Shown here piece after piece: positions 61,053 through 64,000 of a stretch of DNA of 64,000 nucleotides (position 1 is the stretch's first letter; each line of letters begins with the position of its first letter). The stretch is from NCBI GenBank assembly GCA_020073085.1, contig JAIQFV010000006.1:62001-126000 (forward strand), in the 5' to 3' direction. Position numbers and translations under genes: made by a program. Source of the stretch: Terriglobia bacterium. Lineage in GTDB: Bacteria; Acidobacteriota; Terriglobia; JAIQFV01. The notes beneath the pieces are model-generated. The model did not search any database and was not told the origin of the DNA. It saw only the letters and a list, made by a program, of their open reading frames with translations.

Positions 61053-61400
61053 TCAAATAAATTCACCCAGCCACCGCTCCATGTGTTCCTTCATCGGTTG
61101 GATCTCATACAATAAAGCGGTCCACAACGCGGATTCCCAAACCAGGGTTTTCTTGTTTGTGGGAAGTTCCTTGATCCACTCCAGGACTTTCTCTTGAAGG
61201 CGATCTCTGTCCCCCTTCTCCCTGATTGAGGCGATGGTTTCGCATGAACTATCCAGAGGGATATGGTGACAGGGAACTTTCTTAGCCTTGTGCTGGTCCG
61301 GGATGATTGGCCACAAAGAGCATCGGTCGCGTGTGCAAGCCCGGGCACGATCCTCACATCCCAAACTGGGAAAGGCTCTGACTGGGTTGGATTGATTCAT
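61053..61400 (-). CDS. Small Cys/His protein, PCHHIPL family (copy 2)
   Basis: A 115-residue soluble protein starting at the ATG 61400 with GGAGG seven bases upstream. It has LGCEDRARACTRDRC, then KVPCHHIPLDSSCETIASI and GDRDRLQEKVLEWIKEL, aligning with copy 1 over ~45 residues. The C-terminal helix-rich end (KEHMERWLGEFI) is unique. It is the first gene of the minus-strand run. Confidence 0.72.
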   Translation of the reverse strand: MNQSNPVRAFPSLGCEDRARACTRDRCSLWPIIPDQHKAKKVPCHHIPLDSSCETIASIREKGDRDRLQEKVLEWIKELPTNKKTLVWESALWTALLYEIQPMKEHMERWLGEFI

Positions 61401-61776
61401 CTCGTCCCTCCGCCAAACCAACGAATTCCATCATCCACCAAGTTTACGCAGGATATCTTAACCTTGACGGAACAAGCAATCCCTTTTCCATGATGGAATG
61501 AAACTCGACCGATCAGCGAGGCATGCGACCCAGTTTAACCTGAAAACAGAGAGAAATGGATGCTTCTTTAACTTTGCCATTATTTTCAAGGCATTAGAGG
61601 AGAGTCGATAATTCGCCCCAGGTTCATATCTTTCAAATTTCAGGTCCTCCAACCTAAGAACATGCGCTATAATCGAGCGTCATAGAATTCGACCACCGAA
61701 GGACCGTAACGTTCCGAATGTAACAGAACTGTTGCGCTGCAACGCCGGGCGCAAATCCAAAAGGCGGGAGACTCTT
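61401..61776. other. Divergent intergenic region, 376 bp
   Basis: It separates the first gene of the minus-strand cluster from the plus-strand small membrane protein gene and should hold both promoters. I find no near-consensus pair, no repeat and no RNA gene. It is AT-richer than the surroundings. Confidence 0.45.
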
Positions 61777-62001
61777 GTGCCGATGCTGATCAATTTGTTG
61801 CTTGGACTGGCGGCAGTTGCTGGCATTATTTGGGACATTTCGACCGGCCAAATCGGTTCCATGGATGGCAACTTCCTGGCCGTGGTTTGCCTGCTCCTGG
61901 CGATGATCTTCTTGGGCGGTTTCTTCTCCAGCGTTCGTGATGGAGACCTCAAGCAAATCTTGAAACGGAATCGGGACAAGGCTACTGACGGGACAGGATA
62001 A
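61777..62001 (+). CDS. Small two-helix membrane protein
   Basis: A 74-residue protein from the GTG at 61777, which has GGGAG six bases upstream. Two membrane helices (INLLLGLAAVAGIIWDI and FLAVVCLLLAMIFLGGFF) are separated by a short loop with DGN; the tail is basic (LKQILKRNRDK). No motif is recognised. It lies 146 bases before the ABC-2 permease gene and may be part of that operon. Confidence 0.65.
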   Translation: MPMLINLLLGLAAVAGIIWDISTGQIGSMDGNFLAVVCLLLAMIFLGGFFSSVRDGDLKQILKRNRDKATDGTG

Positions 62002-62147
62002 TTGTCAAACCTTTTTTGCGGTTGTTGAAGATGTAGGTTCTTTGAACGTGGTCCACGCCGTCACCCACTTCGATTGAGATAGGGCTCAAAATCCAACCAT
62101 GGAGAAGTGCGGAGCCAAGGAATTCTATAGAAGATGCGAAAACGATT

Positions 62148-63017
62148 ATGACCTCGACGACCGCCCCGCCCCACATTGCCGGTGACTCTGACAAGGAAGA
62201 GTCGCAGGAATTTCCCCAGGGCGACCGATTCATCCTCCCGCTGGTTTCGCTCTCGTGGCGCGAACTGATCCGATTCTACCGGCAGAAACATCGAATCTTG
62301 GGCGCTTTGGGGACTCCCCTGGTGTTTTGGTTGTTGATCGGAACGGGACTGGGGGCATCCTTTCATCCGCCGGATTCGGTCATGTCCCGGGGGGCGACGG
62401 CCATCGAATATCTCTATCCCGGAACGCTGGTCTTGATTCTGCTGTTTACTTCGATATTCTCCACGATTTCGGTCATTGAAGATCGTCGTGAAGGGTTTCT
62501 TCAGTCGGTGCTGGTGGCGCCGGCCTCAACGGCCGCCATTGTACTTGGAAAGATTCTGGGGGGCACCGTCGTCGCGCTCTTGCAGGGGATTTTGTTCCTG
62601 TCCCTTGCCCCCTGGGTTGGGATCAAGGTCACGATAATTTCGGGGCTCGTCCTGGTGGCGCTGGTCTTCGTGATTTCATTCGGTTTGACGGCCTTAGGGT
62701 TGACCATGGCCTGGCGGATGCAATCCACTCAGGGGTTTCACGCCCTCATGAATCTGGTGCTGATCCCGTTGTGGTTATTGTCGGGGGCTTTTTTCCCCGC
62801 TGCCGGAGCCCCCCGCATCTTGAAATGGACCCTGAGATTGAATCCGATTTCCTATGCGGTGTCCTCATTGCGTCGAGGCCTCTATTGGAATACGGGGACT
62901 CCACTGGATGAACCCTCCATGGCCCTTTCCGTCATGGTGGTAAGCCTGTTCGCCCTCGTCCTTTTTGTCGCTGCAATCCGGATTGCGTCCGCAGAAACCG
63001 TGGGAGACCTGAAATGA
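62148..63017 (+). CDS. ABC-2 type transporter permease
   Basis: A 289-residue membrane protein with six helices. The segment ISVIEDRREGFLQSVLVAPAS and the later LWLLSGAFFPAAGAP are typical of ABC-2 exporter permeases. No ATPase gene lies beside it; the unpaired ABC ATPase at 41979 in the oxidase operon is the natural partner. The next gene, SCO, overlaps by four bases (ATGA). Confidence 0.92.
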   Translation: MTSTTAPPHIAGDSDKEESQEFPQGDRFILPLVSLSWRELIRFYRQKHRILGALGTPLVFWLLIGTGLGASFHPPDSVMSRGATAIEYLYPGTLVLILLFTSIFSTISVIEDRREGFLQSVLVAPASTAAIVLGKILGGTVVALLQGILFLSLAPWVGIKVTIISGLVLVALVFVISFGLTALGLTMAWRMQSTQGFHALMNLVLIPLWLLSGAFFPAAGAPRILKWTLRLNPISYAVSSLRRGLYWNTGTPLDEPSMALSVMVVSLFALVLFVAAIRIASAETVGDLK

Positions 63018-63661
63018 GTATCGAGTTGTCGGGCGTTCGAAAGACCTTGATGGTGCTGGCGCTCGCGCTGGGCATTGGGATTCTAGGACTTGCTGTTTTT
63101 TCGTGGAGAGCTGCGGGGATCAGAGCGAATCCGGACCTTCCTGATTACGGCGCTGTTCCCCCCTTCTCTTTGACCGACCGAACTGAGCGGCCGGTGCGAC
63201 TTTCTGATTTGCAGGGGAAAGTGTGGGTAGTCGATTTCATCTTCACCACCTGCCCCGGTCCGTGTCCGGTCATGACAAGCCAGATGAAACGGTTGCAGGA
63301 CGAGTTGAAGGGGAGGCGTCAGGTGCAGCTCGTTTCGATTACCGTGGATCCGGAGACCGACACCCCGGCGGTCCTGTCGAGATACGCCGCCGCGGTTGGG
63401 GGGGATCCCGAGCGGTGGTACTTTCTAACAGGCCCTAAGAACGAGATTCGCGATCTGGCGAACCAGGGCCTCCATCTCGCCGTCGCTGAGAATCCGGATG
63501 CGGCAACGAATCCTGGCCAGGGAGCGATCATTCACAGCACCCGCTTTGTGCTGGTCGATGGCCGGGCACACATCCGTGGATATTTCGACAGCACCGACGA
63601 GCAGTCGCTCCGGGATCTGGTCCGGGGGATTGACCGGCTGCTGGGAGAAAAGTCCAATTGA
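63014..63661 (+). CDS. SCO1/SenC family copper chaperone
   Basis: A 215-residue membrane-anchored thioredoxin-fold protein. One N-terminal helix is followed by FIFTTCPGPCPVM with the copper ligands C80 and C84, the VSITVDPETDTP segment and the ligand His in IIHSTRFVLVD. SCO proteins deliver copper to the CuA site of oxidase subunit II, here probably the ctaC product at 36710. It overlaps both neighbours (ATGA upstream, TTGA downstream). Confidence 0.95.
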   Translation: MSIELSGVRKTLMVLALALGIGILGLAVFSWRAAGIRANPDLPDYGAVPPFSLTDRTERPVRLSDLQGKVWVVDFIFTTCPGPCPVMTSQMKRLQDELKGRRQVQLVSITVDPETDTPAVLSRYAAAVGGDPERWYFLTGPKNEIRDLANQGLHLAVAENPDAATNPGQGAIIHSTRFVLVDGRAHIRGYFDSTDEQSLRDLVRGIDRLLGEKSN

Positions 63662-64000
63662 TTTCCATCACTGAACTGCCGGCCCTTAATGCCACCTTAA
63701 ACGGAATCAGTGCGGCCCTTCTGGCGGGCGGGTTCCTCTCGATCCTGAATCGAAAGATCCTCCTCCATAAGATTTTCATGGTATCGGCCTTTTTCACGTC
63801 GACTGCGTTTTTGGTTTCCTATCTGACTTATCATGTTCACGTCGGTTCGGTGCATTTCAGGTATTTTGGTTGGATACGGCCGGTATACTTCAGTATCCTT
63901 CTCACTCACACGGTCCTGGCCGCCCTCATCGTTCCCCTGGTGCTGGTGACGCTGTCCCGTGCCCTGCGGGGGAAATATGAGAAACATAAAAAGATAGCGC
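63658..64000 (+). CDS. DUF420 (YozB/CtaM-like) membrane protein, partial
   Basis: A frame starting with TTG at 63658, overlapping the SCO stop, and running off the window edge after ~114 residues. It reads ITELPALNATLNGISAALL, then helices with KIFMVSAFFTSTAFLVSYLTYH and WIRPVYFSILLTHTVLA, the DUF420 pattern. CtaM/YozB members are needed to make active heme-A oxidases in Firmicutes. GGGAG lies 12 bases upstream. It completes an ABC permease-SCO-DUF420 unit for oxidase assembly. It has no ATG and no stop in the window. Confidence 0.88.
   Translation, partial: MISITELPALNATLNGISAALLAGGFLSILNRKILLHKIFMVSAFFTSTAFLVSYLTYHVHVGSVHFRYFGWIRPVYFSILLTHTVLAALIVPLVLVTLSRALRGKYEKHKKIA

Overview
The window looks like a chromosomal segment of an acidobacterium or a close relative. 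The sequence is moderately GC-rich and gram-negative in character. It encodes a large TonB-dependent receptor with an N-terminal carboxypeptidase-regulatory-like domain (the acidobacterial Oar-like type) and has long intergenic stretches with dispersed palindromes. Much of its capacity goes to c-type cytochromes, two Rieske/cytochrome b complexes and one heme-copper oxidase. The phylum is inferred from gene types and style; no marker gene such as 16S rRNA is present.

Layout. 1-4.8 kb: end of an SppA-type protease, an HU-like protein, a HIT hydrolase, two tandem receiver-PilZ proteins and small unknowns. 5.0-8.6 kb: a tRNA-Arg(CCT), then a tightly coupled pair made of a RecQ-type helicase fused to a ComF-like phosphoribosyltransferase and a DprA-family protein, bracketed by degenerate direct repeats. 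8.6-12.4 kb: a YkgJ-type Cys cluster protein, a GT39-type membrane glycosyltransferase and unknowns. 12.6-26.9 kb: a sodium/solute symporter and an alpha-glucan locus (TonB receptor, MalQ, sugar MFS transporter, secreted GH13 and GH31 enzymes).

27.4-42.9 kb, plus strand: bc complex 1 (Rieske, cytochrome b in two pieces, octaheme cytochrome c), a cupredoxin-like lipoprotein, ctaA and ctaB, ctaC-D-E-E-F, a small Cys-containing membrane protein and an ABC ATPase. 43-48.7 kb: lipid-related genes (an MFS-acyltransferase-acyl ligase fusion, a GtrA protein, a CDP-alcohol phosphatidyltransferase). 48.8-61.4 kb, minus strand: a cluster with an outer-membrane cytochrome-porin of Cyc2-like architecture, a cupredoxin, a GltD-like Fe-S flavoprotein, bc complex 2 with an octaheme cytochrome, a monoheme lipoprotein and secreted unknowns, preceded by two related small Cys/His proteins. 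62-64 kb: ABC-2 permease, SCO and DUF420 (CtaM/YozB-like) genes, which look like the missing distal part of the oxidase operon that stops at 42.9 kb.

Most interesting are (i) the RecQ-PRTase/DprA pair, which puts competence-like ComFA/ComFC/DprA functions into two overlapping genes and recalls ShosTA-type defence, and (ii) the minus-strand cluster, whose parts match the logic of an iron-oxidiser electron chain: a Cyc2-like outer-membrane cytochrome, a cupredoxin, then either a bc complex carrying an NAD(P)-type flavoprotein (uphill) or the aa3-type oxidase (downhill). Both are inferences from domain content and neighbourhood.
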